A stretch of 64,000 bases of DNA from Lachnospiraceae bacterium (lineage in GTDB: Bacteria; Bacillota; Clostridia; Lachnospirales; Lachnospiraceae), in contig FUZG01000009.1 in NCBI GenBank assembly GCA_900168235.1, positions 62,001 through 126,000 of the forward strand. The letters run 5' to 3'. The position numbers and the translations under genes are program-made. Below, one piece after another: positions 45,937 to 55,075 of this stretch. A model generated the notes under the pieces. The model did not search any database and was not told the DNA's origin. It was given only the letters and a program-made list of their open reading frames with translations. Each line of letters begins with the position of its first letter. Position 1 is the stretch's first letter.

Positions 45937-46644
45937 ATGGCTGATAAAGTGGCTGTCATAACAGGCGGAGGGCATGGGATCGGGAAGGCGATCGCTGATG
46001 CTTTCAGAGCTGATGGAGTAGATGTTCATATCATAGATATCAGGTCTGGTGACTGGTTTGTCGGAGATGTAGCAAACAAAGAGACACTGGAGGCTTTTGT
46101 TGAAAGTGTTATTAATAAATCCGGGCATGTGGATTATTTGATAAATAATACTCCTCCTGTAATGAAGGGAATCGATGAGTGCAGTTATGAGGAATTCCAG
46201 TATGCGCTGTCGGTAGGCGTTACAGTACCATTTTATCTGACGAAGCTTTTTAAGTCATATTTTGCAGAAGGTGCCTGTGTAATAAACATCTCATCTTCAA
46301 GAGACCGTATGAGTCAGCCTCAGACAGAGAGCTACACTGCAGCAAAGGGAGGGATATCGGCACTTACCCATGCGCTGGCTATCAGTTTGGCAGGGAAGGT
46401 GCGTGTGAACAGCATATCTCCCGGATGGATAAACACTGAGGATGAGGTGATCGATGGAGTTGATGCATCTCAGCAGCCTGTGGGAAGAGTGGGAAAGCCT
46501 GAAGATATCGCAGAAATGGTGATGTTCCTGTGTTCCGACAAGGCAAGCTTCATTACCGGAGAGAACATCTGCATAGATGGTGGAATGACTAAATTGATGA
46601 TATATCATGGCGAAAATGGATGGACATATGATGAAACTATATAG
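45937..46644 (+). CDS. Short-chain dehydrogenase/reductase
   Basis: A 235-residue classical SDR. The nucleotide loop is VAVITGGGHGIGKAIA (TGxxxGxG), the structural motif reads LINNTPP (usually NNAG), and the active site shows Ser in INISSSRD, Tyr and Lys in YTAAKGGIS, then SPGWINT and the C-terminal GENICIDGGMTK. It is an NAD(P)-dependent oxidoreductase of unknown substrate. The start at 45937 follows AGGAGG by 6 bases; the longer frame belongs to the acetyltransferase stub. Confidence 0.9.
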   Translation: MADKVAVITGGGHGIGKAIADAFRADGVDVHIIDIRSGDWFVGDVANKETLEAFVESVINKSGHVDYLINNTPPVMKGIDECSYEEFQYALSVGVTVPFYLTKLFKSYFAEGACVINISSSRDRMSQPQTESYTAAKGGISALTHALAISLAGKVRVNSISPGWINTEDEVIDGVDASQQPVGRVGKPEDIAEMVMFLCSDKASFITGENICIDGGMTKLMIYHGENGWTYDETI

Positions 46645-46737
46645 TTTCAAAGGACGGGAGAAGAGGGGCCGAGATTTATCGTTTATAAATTGAAATAAAA
46701 AATGATCGTGTCCAAGAGAAGATGAAAGGATTTTGTA

Positions 46738-47148
46738 ATGGTTAAAAATATTGTCAGAGATCCGATGTTTCTGCAACAGAAGTCTCTTCCTGCAACGGAG
46801 GCAGACAAGCAGGTGATCGAGGATCTTCTCGATACATTGAAGGCAAATCAGGACAGATGCGTGGGAATGGCGGCTAATATGATCGGAGTTAAGAAGCGGA
46901 TCATAGTTGTGGCTATGGGACCGTTTATGTTTCCTATGGTAAATCCGGTCATTACAAAGAAGACTGGTGAGTATCAGACAGAGGAAAGCTGCCTTTCGCT
47001 GAGCGGAGTAAGGCCGTGTACCCGTTATAAGGAAATCGAGGTCGATTATCTTGACCGGGATTTCAAGCCGCAGCATGGGAAATACAGTGGCTTTACGGCT
47101 CAGATAATCCAGCACGAGGTGGATCATTTTGATGGGATATTGATCTAG
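46738..47148 (+). CDS. Peptide deformylase-like protein
   Basis: A 136-residue metalloprotease of the deformylase family. Motif I GMAANMIG replaces GxGxAAPQIG, motif II EESCLSLSG replaces EGCLS, motif III QHEVDHFDGIL retains the HExxH metal site. This divergent short form is common in clostridia beside a canonical Def and may act on other N-formyl substrates. AAAGGA lies 7 bases before the ATG. Confidence 0.88.
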   Translation: MVKNIVRDPMFLQQKSLPATEADKQVIEDLLDTLKANQDRCVGMAANMIGVKKRIIVVAMGPFMFPMVNPVITKKTGEYQTEESCLSLSGVRPCTRYKEIEVDYLDRDFKPQHGKYSGFTAQIIQHEVDHFDGILI

Positions 47149-47218
47149 AAGTGGTATGCATGACAATGGCATTTATAGCAAACTTTTAGAGGAATTTTTT
47201 GGGGAAAGGAGACTGTTC

Positions 47219-47306
47219 GAATGGACAAATAAGAATTAAACATATCTTTAAGGTACATGGTGCGGGCAGGATTATGTCCAGATCAACCGCTAAGAATAAG
47301 CTTTCT
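47219..47306 (+). repeat. Scar joining a WYL-gene fragment to an rtcB fragment
   Basis: 47219-47256 matches 41496-41533 inside the WYL regulator gene with one mismatch. 47256-47306 is identical to 44862-44912 inside rtcB. The two pieces are joined at a shared C, in the same order and orientation as in the intact locus, with the 3.3 kb between them (Y-like RNA, rsr, most of rtcB) missing. Confidence 0.85.
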
Positions 47307-47318
47307 TAAAATCCGTGT

Positions 47319-47361
47319 GAAACAGACCTGAATCAATGTGATGATGGTCTGTTTTTTTATG
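47319..47361 (+). terminator. Terminator hairpin, copy 1 of a repeated 43-bp element
   Basis: AACAGACC / GGTCTGTT hairpin with a T7 run. A copy with four differences in 43 bp lies at 48903-48945. It directly follows the WYL/rtcB scar. Confidence 0.75.
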
Positions 47362-47492
47362 TTGATTTATCATGGAAAAAAAATAATTATGTGCAAAAAT
47401 ATGTATTTGGATGGAATATTTTATGTGGTTGACAGATGCATATTGAGCCATGATGTGAGAAGATTAATAATGAAAGGGTGCGCCATACGAGT

Positions 47493-47996
47493 ATGATATT
47501 GAGAGCTTACAAAAAAGAAGATGCTGCCATTATATGCAGCTGGATCAAGTCAGAGGATGAGCTTTATAAGTGGTCAGCAGACATATTTAATAAATATCCA
47601 TTGTTTGAAGATGACATAAATGATAATTACTCTAGTCAGACCGCAGGCGGTAGATTTTTTCCGATGACTGCTGTCAGCGATGAGGGAAAAGTTATCGGAC
47701 ATTTTATAATCCGCTATCCTCGAAAAGATGATAACAGCACTGTTCGATTTGGCTTTGTCATCGTCGATCCGGAATACAGGGGTAAAGGAAACGGAAGCGT
47801 AATGCTTAGAACAGGAATCCGATATGTCACAGACAATATGGACGCAGAACGAGTAGAGTTAGGTGTATTTGAGAATAATGAAGCAGCCAGACATTGTTAT
47901 GAAGCGGTTGGCTTCAAAGAATATGATCACAGGACCTGCGAGCTTCCGATCGGAATATGGAACTGTATTGATATGCAAATCACACCAAAAACCTGA
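47493..47996 (+). CDS. GNAT acetyltransferase (RimJ/RimL-like)
   Basis: A 167-residue acetyltransferase: MILRAYKKEDAAIICSWI at the N terminus, FVIVDPEYRGKGNGSVMLRTGI as the acetyl-CoA loop, and VFENNEAARHCYEAVGFKEY near the end. The substrate is unknown. The start at 47493 is chosen over the GTG at 47478, which overlaps the AAAGGG ribosome binding site. A MITE is inserted just downstream. Confidence 0.85.
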   Translation: MILRAYKKEDAAIICSWIKSEDELYKWSADIFNKYPLFEDDINDNYSSQTAGGRFFPMTAVSDEGKVIGHFIIRYPRKDDNSTVRFGFVIVDPEYRGKGNGSVMLRTGIRYVTDNMDAERVELGVFENNEAARHCYEAVGFKEYDHRTCELPIGIWNCIDMQITPKT

Positions 47997-48017
47997 AACA
48001 AGTTGAAAATACCGTTA

Positions 48018-48174
48018 CTTATAATGTTACTGTTCACTCGCTTACAGCTCGCTCCAGTAACGGATTTTGCCCATCGCCTCTGGCGATGGGCAAAATCCAA
48101 TGGCTCGCCTTCGTTATTGGGGCATAACTGCGCAGCGTAGTGCGCAGTTTGCCTCTGAACAGTAACCTTATAAT
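48018..48174. mobile_element. 141-bp MITE with terminal inverted repeats and 8-bp target duplications
   Basis: The element (48026-48166) begins GTTACTGTTCA and ends TGAACAGTAAC, perfect 11-bp terminal repeats. CTTATAAT occurs immediately outside both ends (48018-48025 and 48167-48174), an 8-bp target duplication. Inside are a 17-bp perfect stem with a TCT loop (48062-48098, arm GGATTTTGCCCATCGCC) and a 9-bp stem AACTGCGCA/TGCGCAGTT (48126-48149). No coding capacity; it would need a transposase in trans. Confidence 0.85.
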
Positions 48175-48347
48175 CTCTTTTTTAAAGCAAATGAAATATT
48201 TATTTGTGATAATATGCAGATAAGTGATATGCTTGGAATATAAAGTATATTATGTACATATTTTTGTGAGTTAATCTGGTTTGTCTGCAGGTTGAATTTT
48301 TGCTGTCAAGTAACGTAAAAGCAACTTACAAAAAGGAGATAATGAGT

Positions 48348-48869
48348 ATGTGGGAAATTGACTATGATGAGGCTGCATCAATTTGGATCGATAAGGAAAA
48401 GAAGTCTGTCCATATGGAGAAAGATGCACTCAAAGAAAAGATTGACGAGTATATAAAACTGCATAACACAGGTGCGCTCGCTGTGTCGGTCGGAGATTTT
48501 GTAAGGTGCACTCCGATCGAATATAACTATGTTGATAACTGCGTTTACCTTTTTTCAGAAGGCGGATTAAAATTCAGAGCACTTAAGCACAATAAGCATG
48601 TTGCATTTGCAATTTACGAGCCCTATGGAGGCTTTCAGCATCTCAAGAGTCTTCAGATCATGGGAACAGCCAGCATGGTTGAACCATTCACAGACGAGTA
48701 TCTGAAGATAATGAAGGTTAAAAAGATTCCTGTTGAAACAATGAAAAAGCTCTCTCAACCAATGAACCTTATAAAGATCGTTCCTGAGAATTATGACTAT
48801 CTGGATTCTGATCTTAAATCAGAAGGATTTGGAAGCAGACAGCATTTGGGAGTAGAGAGCGAAGAATAA
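48348..48869 (+). CDS. Pyridoxamine 5'-phosphate oxidase-like flavin-binding protein
   Basis: A 173-residue split-barrel protein. GALAVSVGDFVRCTPIEYNYVDNCVYLFSEGGLKFRALKHNKHVAFAIY is the PNPOx-like FMN-binding core, and HLKSLQIMGTASMVEP continues it. The family reduces or sequesters flavins and related cofactors; real function unknown. AGGAG is 9 bases before the ATG at 48348; other in-frame starts lie upstream at 48342 and 48300. Confidence 0.75.
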   Translation: MWEIDYDEAASIWIDKEKKSVHMEKDALKEKIDEYIKLHNTGALAVSVGDFVRCTPIEYNYVDNCVYLFSEGGLKFRALKHNKHVAFAIYEPYGGFQHLKSLQIMGTASMVEPFTDEYLKIMKVKKIPVETMKKLSQPMNLIKIVPENYDYLDSDLKSEGFGSRQHLGVESEE

Positions 48870-48902
48870 GGAATCTGTAAATTGATGATACCTAAACCAT
48901 GA

Positions 48903-48945
48903 GAAACAGACCGGAATCAGTGCGATGAAGGTCTGTTTTTTTATG
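48903..48945 (+). terminator. Terminator hairpin, copy 2 of the 43-bp element
   Basis: AACAGACC / GGTCTGTT with a T7 run, 39 of 43 positions identical to 47319-47361. It terminates the PNPOx-like gene. Confidence 0.75.
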
Positions 48946-49118
48946 GATTCCGACAAGAAGAAGCAGGGAGTAAAACAGATTATAGAGATCATTTTTCATA
49001 TCATTAGTAAGTTCATTACATCCGTATGCTATAATTAATATTTAGCAGTACTACAGTGAGCTACAGAAATCATGTCTTTTGGAGCTGCTGCAAGGTTTGT
49101 ATGAACGGGGAATATATT

Positions 49119-50402
49119 ATGGCTTACAATTTGAGTGATGTTCTAATTAGATTGGGAGAATCTATTAGTGTTGTCTATCTGATCGATTTAGAGGAAAAAC
49201 GGTATTCTACGCTTAAGGATAATAAACATTTTCATGATGCCTTCGGAAGCGAGGGATTATATATTGATCTGATGAATGGTTTCTTTGAGAGATCTGTTGA
49301 CAGCAAAGTCTCAAAAGACACACCCTATGGTCGTTTTTCCATACTCGAAAATGATTATACAGGGGATTTGGCTAAAATTGCCCGAATGGAGTTTGCCGGC
49401 AGCTATATCTATGTTTCGATTACTACATGTGAACTTGATAACAGATATAAAGCCATTCTGATCACTGAAATATCAGAGAAGCATTACAATAATGAAATAA
49501 ATATTGATCAAAAAATCAATGCTTTACGATCAGCATATCTCTTCTCAATGAATGTTGATCTGCTTGAAGATAATTGTGAAAGCATGAGTATGTCGGAAAT
49601 AGATGTTACTCCGGCAAATTCGCCCAAAATGCAGTATTCTGTCTGGAGAACGATGATACTTGATATGTTTCTTCCGGAAGACAGAGCATTATTTAATAAA
49701 ATAACCGATCCGGAATATCTGAAGCATAATCTTAGCTATCAAAAATCAAAATCTATTGATATGCAGATGAAAAATCTTGAAGGCGTATTCATCTGGGTAA
49801 AATTAATCTTTCACAGAATCAATACGGGAAATGATGATGATTTCAAAATGTTGTTTATGGTAGAGGATATTCATGACAGTCATACGCGTCTTGTTGAGGA
49901 TCTGAATAAATTTGAATTTAAGGCAAAGCATGATGATCTTACCGGACTTCTGTGTCGTGATGCAATCGATTCAGAGATTAATGCCAGGGTCAAAAAATGC
50001 AGATCAGAAGACAAACCGATTACACTTCTTATGTTTGATATTGACTATTTCAAACAGGTAAATGATAATTTCGGACACTCTACGGGAGATGTTGTTCTTA
50101 AGGGTATATCTGACCTGGCAAATAAGCAGATTGCTGAGTGCGGAGGCATTCTGGGAAGATGGGGCGGAGAAGAATTTATCGGTGTTTTTGAGGATGCCGA
50201 TAAAGAAAAGGTAAAAGATATTGCAGAAGGTGTCCGTAATACCGTTGCGGAGCATAATTTTGAGAATGTCGGAAAAGTGACAATAAGTATAGGTGTATCT
50301 AAAGTAAATGCACATGATACAGTTGAAACGGCATTTGAAAGAATTGATGCAGCGTTGTACAAAGCTAAAAACGAAGGCAGAAACAGAGTCTGCGTGTCAT
50401 AG
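49119..50402 (+). CDS. Diguanylate cyclase (GGDEF)
   Basis: A 427-residue protein. The N-terminal ~265 residues form a sensory region of unknown family (VVYLIDLEEKRYSTLKDN..., with a PAS-like stretch before the catalytic domain). The C-terminal GGDEF domain is complete: DDLTGLLCRDAID, LMFDIDYFKQVNDNFGHSTGDVVLK, GRWGGEEF and VTISIGVS, so it should make c-di-GMP. The start at 49119 has GGGG 8 bases upstream. Its stop touches the beginning of a truncated glycosyltransferase remnant. Confidence 0.88.
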   Translation: MAYNLSDVLIRLGESISVVYLIDLEEKRYSTLKDNKHFHDAFGSEGLYIDLMNGFFERSVDSKVSKDTPYGRFSILENDYTGDLAKIARMEFAGSYIYVSITTCELDNRYKAILITEISEKHYNNEINIDQKINALRSAYLFSMNVDLLEDNCESMSMSEIDVTPANSPKMQYSVWRTMILDMFLPEDRALFNKITDPEYLKHNLSYQKSKSIDMQMKNLEGVFIWVKLIFHRINTGNDDDFKMLFMVEDIHDSHTRLVEDLNKFEFKAKHDDLTGLLCRDAIDSEINARVKKCRSEDKPITLLMFDIDYFKQVNDNFGHSTGDVVLKGISDLANKQIAECGGILGRWGGEEFIGVFEDADKEKVKDIAEGVRNTVAEHNFENVGKVTISIGVSKVNAHDTVETAFERIDAALYKAKNEGRNRVCVS

Positions 50403-51726
50403 ATGAATATAGTGTTGCAGTAGCCCGCATTGCTCTTAAATATACGGATATTCCAATATATTATCTTGATGAAAAAATGTCATGGTTCTTAAATGATCAT
50501 GATAGATTACACAAGGCTGAAGATTTCCCTGAAAAGGACAGCACTGTACTCAGGATAACTCCAAATGTCTTTAATATGGGATATTCCAAGCGCGATTGGA
50601 CAACAGTATGTTCTTTATCGGCATTTCAGAACATATTCTTCTGGCAGTATTATACTTCCGCATCAATTCCAAACCGGATGATGCAACTGAAGAGAACACG
50701 ATCACAATATCTAATCTTTCGACATTTATAACAACATGGTACTGCTATCAATTCCCGGCTAATTTTGATGAAAGCATACTGGATGACAAGTTTGCAGGCG
50801 AAATGAGGGAATATGCCGATGCAGTACTTGACGGAAGAAAAACACTTGGTGTCCTTGCAAGGGGAACAGATTATATGACAAATTCTCTTGGGGCTGACAG
50901 GGTTCACGCCAGGGGCGAACAGATGATACCTGTCATCCGTGAGTGGATGGAAGAAGGCGGCTATGAAAAAATATTCCTTGCAACGGAAGATCAGGATAAT
51001 TTTGATCTGATGAAGTCAGCCTTTCCGGGAAAGATCATCGCTATTTCCCAGAAGAGGATGAGTGTCTCCGATCTGAAGAAAAAAGGTACCAGCCTTATTT
51101 CCGAGTTCGAGCAAAAGAGTAATGAGGGTCAGGCTTATGCAGATGCACTTGAAGATACTACCGTAAATTATTTCTACGCACTGTATATTCTTGCCAGGTG
51201 TGATGCATTTCTTTGTTCAGGGCAGTGCAATGGATGGGATACGGTTCGATCTCTGAAAAACGGAAAATTTGAACGCGAACGAAAACTCATGGTAGCCCTC
51301 GAAGGTGACCCCGAGATTGAAAAATGGAAGGAGATACGCCCGGTTACTGCCGGTATGTTTGCGAGGGCAATAGAGCGTATTCATCCGGAGAATAAGCTGC
51401 CTATTAATATGAAAATGCCTGTCAGCGTTCGTGAAGTAATGGGAAATAATAACTCGCTGATGCACCAGATGGTACATGCACCATACAGCATTAAGCCGGA
51501 AGAACTGGAAAAAGCCGATAAGGCATTGAATGAATCATACAACGCCTTTCTTAAAGGATTTTCGTCTGAGCAGAATATAAAAAAGCTCTGTGGTATATAT
51601 CGCGGGATATGCGAAGGATATGCAAAAGCTTTTGCGGCAGGAGATGATCGTTATGGGAAAATATTATCAGGTATCCACGCTTCAGGCGCTGGCACTGGGT
51701 TATTCAAAGTCTGTGATCACTGTTGA
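50402..51726 (+). pseudogene. Broken glycosyltransferase (fucosyltransferase-like fold)
   Basis: Reading from 50402 gives VARIALKYTDIPIYYLDEKMSWFL... down to NMGYSKRDWTTV with no start codon. Between about 50590 and 50640 the frame shifts, and the rest continues in another frame from 50596 (EHILLAVLYFRINSKPDD, FITTWYCYQFPANF, VLARGTDYMTN, KIFLATEDQDNF, AISQKRMS). The RGTDY and LATED motifs resemble O-fucosyltransferase/NodZ-type enzymes. The 5' end is cut off against the GGDEF gene, and the 3' end reads 74 bp into the acetolactate decarboxylase gene. A single sequencing error could explain the shift, but not the missing start. Confidence 0.6.
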
Positions 51727-52378
51727 AGAATTGCTTCAGCATGGAAATATGGGTCTTGGTACTTTTGAAGATGTAGACGGAGAAATGATCGTACTGGACG
51801 GAAAATGCTATCGTGCCCAAAACAATGGAGATGTGGTTTTGGCAGAAAGCAAAAGAGGCGTCCCTTTTGCTTCTGTCTGCAGTTTCCAGGCAATGAGGCA
51901 GGAAAAACCGGAGAAAATGGATACAATAGATCAGCTCAAAGAGTGGCTTACTCTTTGTATCGAGGAAGACTTTGGACTTAATTCCATGTATTCAGTTCGA
52001 ATCGACGGAGTATTTTCAAAGATAGATGCAAGGTCAGAGTCTGGTACGAAGGCGCATCATGTGACTCTGAAAGATGCACTTAGCGTTACACAAAAGGCAT
52101 TTATTTTTGAAAATATTAAAGGTTCCCTTGTATGCGTATATTACCCGGATTATATGGACGGAATAAACGCCGCGGGATGGCATCTTCATTTTTTATCAGA
52201 GGACAGAAAACACGGCGGTCATGTTTTTGATCTAAGCCTGACGGAGGGAAATGCTGCTTTTTGCAGGATCACAAGCGTGGAAGTCCGGATTCCGGATACC
52301 CCGGCATTTGATACTTATGCACTTAAAGGTGCATCTCAGGATGAAATAAAGAGCGTGGAGCAGGGTAAAAAACAATAA
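51653..52378 (+). CDS. budA: Alpha-acetolactate decarboxylase
   Basis: A 241-residue enzyme converting acetolactate to acetoin. VSTLQALALGYSKSVITVEELLQHGNMGLGTFEDVDGEMIVLDGKCYRA is the family N terminus; AGWHLHFLSEDRKHGGHVFD supplies the zinc-binding His residues. AGGAG lies 9 bases before the ATG at 51653, inside the tail of the broken glycosyltransferase frame. It suggests acetoin/butanediol fermentation or relief of acetolactate overflow. Confidence 0.93.
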   Translation: MGKYYQVSTLQALALGYSKSVITVEELLQHGNMGLGTFEDVDGEMIVLDGKCYRAQNNGDVVLAESKRGVPFASVCSFQAMRQEKPEKMDTIDQLKEWLTLCIEEDFGLNSMYSVRIDGVFSKIDARSESGTKAHHVTLKDALSVTQKAFIFENIKGSLVCVYYPDYMDGINAAGWHLHFLSEDRKHGGHVFDLSLTEGNAAFCRITSVEVRIPDTPAFDTYALKGASQDEIKSVEQGKKQ

Positions 52379-52454
52379 GGTAATTCTCGGTGTTTTTCAT
52401 GAGGATTGGGGCTATTCAAAACCTACGCTTGCAGACAAATGGATCAGATAAGTT

Positions 52455-52587
52455 ATACCGCATAAAATTGGTATTTTACGCGGTATAGCTGCCAACACCC
52501 TACCCATATAAATTGAAAATTTTTGCACATAAAAACCGCATAAAATCCGGCATTTCAGAGAGCGAAATGACTGGATTTTATGCGGTT
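52455..52587. repeat. Two hairpins built from ATACCGC[AG]TAAAAT repeats
   Basis: ATACCGCATAAAAT / ATTTTACGCGGTAT (52455-52486), then AACCGCATAAAATCC / GGATTTTATGCGGTT (52534-52587). The second probably terminates the minus-strand phosphatase gene. The same motif recurs at 53929-53942 in front of the recombinase gene. Confidence 0.6.
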
Positions 52588-52610
52588 ACCCGTTTTAAAT
52601 CAGAAATGCG

Positions 52611-53750
52611 TTATGAAGCACGGGCTAATTTCTGTTTCAGGAAGTGAACTATATTGTTTGAGGCAACTTTCTTAACTTCAGTTTCGATATATTGTTCATC
52701 TGCCTTTTCAATAGAATCAGGGTAAATCTTCAAAAAATCATTTTTCATGGAGATAGGTACATAGCCCTGTTCTTCGTAAGCCGCAGATTTCTCTGCCCAG
52801 TCCTGAGTTCCCCATTCACGAACATCGTCATCAGCAACGATCATATATGCTGCTGTAGGATAAGGATTTCTCTTATCAATGGCATAGTTCATCATGCTGG
52901 TATCGCTTCCGCTGTTTCCAAAGGCAAGAACCGGTCTTTTTCCAATCTCACGATCTATCCAGATAGTCTTATTAGCATTCAGATTTTTCTGTATGAATCC
53001 GCCTGAAAATACGAGTTCGTCACCATCAGCGTATTTATAATCCATATTTGAGGGAACATCCTCGCTGCCCTTAACCTTTACCTCAAACTCTGTGCCGATA
53101 ACATGAGTCGGAGAAACATATTCACTGATAGGTGAATTAGCAATGATAGCTCTTGTGGTAGTGCGCTCTGTTCCGCTGACAACGTAGATAGTAAATCCAT
53201 TGTCATAGAGATACTTTACAAGCTCGACCATTGGCAGATAAAACCCGTCAATGTAGCGCATATTTTTGAAACTGGCGGTTTCCTGCTGACCAAAATTCAC
53301 AGCGTAGTCATAAAGCTCCTGAACAGTCATACCCTCGTAAGCCTTGGCGAAGTTTCTCGCAAGCTCTTCTCCTGCTGAATATCCGGGTCTGATCTCAGCT
53401 GCAACTGCCTTTAACTCGTCTGATACCTTTTCAGGATGATCCACGAGGCAGTAATTGATAAACATCATCGTGTCATAATAGGTGTAATATGTTTCACAGA
53501 CGAGGGTGCCGTCCATATCAAATACAGCTATACGATCCTCTTCCGGAATAAAGTTTTCTGAATCATTTTTATTCGTAACCTTTGAAACATAGCTCCTAAG
53601 GTTCTCTGCCGCCTGCGAATCAGCTGCCCAGTTCTCTGAAAGCGCTTTTGCAGACTTTTTTCCGCATCCGGTAAATCCAATGCATCCAAATATCATTAAA
53701 ATGACAAGGATCATTGATAGCGATTTACGAATACCCTTTGTTTTATTCAT
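52611..53750 (-). CDS. HAD-family acid phosphatase lipoprotein
   Basis: A 379-residue secreted phosphatase. The signal peptide ends in a lipobox-like FGCIGFTGCG, so it is probably anchored outside the membrane. HAD motif I is IAVFDMDGTLVCETYY, motif II YVVSGTERT, motif IV LAFGNSGSDTSMM. The family hydrolyses phosphomonoesters for phosphate scavenging. Divergent from the recombinase gene. Confidence 0.88.
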   Translation of the reverse strand: MNKTKGIRKSLSMILVILMIFGCIGFTGCGKKSAKALSENWAADSQAAENLRSYVSKVTNKNDSENFIPEEDRIAVFDMDGTLVCETYYTYYDTMMFINYCLVDHPEKVSDELKAVAAEIRPGYSAGEELARNFAKAYEGMTVQELYDYAVNFGQQETASFKNMRYIDGFYLPMVELVKYLYDNGFTIYVVSGTERTTTRAIIANSPISEYVSPTHVIGTEFEVKVKGSEDVPSNMDYKYADGDELVFSGGFIQKNLNANKTIWIDREIGKRPVLAFGNSGSDTSMMNYAIDKRNPYPTAAYMIVADDDVREWGTQDWAEKSAAYEEQGYVPISMKNDFLKIYPDSIEKADEQYIETEVKKVASNNIVHFLKQKLARAS

Positions 53751-54022
53751 GTATTAAATGCCTCCTTTATAAATACTATCCCCTGCTGTCACTTAGAAAC
53801 CTTTACAAAAAATTAAACATCAACTCGAAAAGGTCTCGATAAACAGTCACATTATTATTTCGGATAATTCACTTTTTTATTTAACCCATACTTGTGACAT
53901 TGCTCATTTCAAAAGTCATGCCAAACTGTATACCGCGTAAAATACCTGCGTTGTGTGATACAATGTATTTAAAAAAGAACGTTAAAAAAATTTCGGAATT
54001 ATATAAGGTCCGGAGGCATTAA

Positions 54023-55075
54023 ATGGGAAAAGATTCACGATATTATGCAGAATTAAAAAAGAATAAGCTCTCACAAATAAATGATATCAAGAAGGATCTT
54101 CCTGTATATACACACCAGTTTATTGATTCATGCGTCCTGAAGTATCAGATAAATACTGCGCTCGCATATGCTAAGGATGTGAGTTTATTTTTTGATTTCC
54201 TGAAGTGCCGCAATCCGCAGTGTAGTGGAGTTCAGATCAAAAATATCCCATTAAATATCCTGAGTGCATTAAATGCTGAAGATATCAATGAATTTCAGAA
54301 ATACATGGTAATGAATGACGGCGGTTCCGGTCATATGGTCAGTAACCGCACACTTGCCCGAAAGATGGCAACACTCAGGAATTTTTTCGGATATATGGCT
54401 GATAAAGGTTTCATTCCCGAAGACCCGACGCTGAAGGCTGATAAGAACCGTAAATACGAAGAAAATGATATAAAACGTCTGGATGTGGATGAGGCAAAAA
54501 GACTTATCAAAGCTGTTGAAGAAACAAAGGCAAAAACAAAACGAGGATCTGCAAGATCGAAAAACACTGCAAAACGGGACCTTGCTATCGTCATTCTCTT
54601 ACTGAACCTGGGAATCCGTGTGTCTGAATGTGCCGGACTCGATCTGAATGATGTGAATTTCGAGGACAATACATTAAGGATCGTTAGAAAAGGCGGAAAA
54701 GAAGCCATTCTTTATATAAATGAGAAAATCCGTAATACACTCCGTGATTATATAAAAAATGAACGCCCTCTTCTCACTTCCGATCCCAAAGAAGAAGCAC
54801 TTTTTATATCTTTAAAAAACAACAGACTTTCCGTAAGAAGTATCGAGGATATGCTGAAAAAATACGGCGAAGGCGCTAATCTCATAGAACGTGTCCACCC
54901 GCATAAACTCCGCCGAACCTTTGGAACCAGGCTTTATAATTCGTCAGGTGATATCTATATGGTCGCAGATGTCCTCGGCCATAAGGATGTGAATACTACC
55001 GTAAAACACTACGCCGCTGTTGACGAGGAACATAGAAGGTCGGTTGCTAATCTTGATCTTTTTGGGGAGGAATAA
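54023..55075 (+). CDS. Tyrosine recombinase, XerS-like
   Basis: A 350-residue tyrosine recombinase. An N-terminal SAM-like DNA-binding domain (LKYQINTALAYAKDVSLFFDFL) precedes the catalytic domain with Arg in LNLGIRVSECAGLDL, Lys in VRKGGKEA, HPHKLRRTFGTRLY (His, Arg), LGHKDVNTTVKHYAA (His, Tyr nucleophile). The length, the LPVYTHQFID start and the insert before KRDLAIVILLLNLG resemble streptococcal XerS, the single recombinase that resolves chromosome dimers, more than phage integrases. Whether it serves the chromosome or the adjacent element is open. GGAGG precedes the ATG. Confidence 0.88.
   Translation: MGKDSRYYAELKKNKLSQINDIKKDLPVYTHQFIDSCVLKYQINTALAYAKDVSLFFDFLKCRNPQCSGVQIKNIPLNILSALNAEDINEFQKYMVMNDGGSGHMVSNRTLARKMATLRNFFGYMADKGFIPEDPTLKADKNRKYEENDIKRLDVDEAKRLIKAVEETKAKTKRGSARSKNTAKRDLAIVILLLNLGIRVSECAGLDLNDVNFEDNTLRIVRKGGKEAILYINEKIRNTLRDYIKNERPLLTSDPKEEALFISLKNNRLSVRSIEDMLKKYGEGANLIERVHPHKLRRTFGTRLYNSSGDIYMVADVLGHKDVNTTVKHYAAVDEEHRRSVANLDLFGEE

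Noticed and set aside
46450-47172. Long minus-strand open frame opposite the SDR and deformylase-like genes
   Set aside because: Both plus-strand genes have clear family motifs; the minus frame is an overlapping shadow.
54000-54024. dif-like site before the recombinase gene
   Set aside because: TTTCGGAATTATATAAGG has a faint resemblance to streptococcal dif, but too few positions match to claim it.
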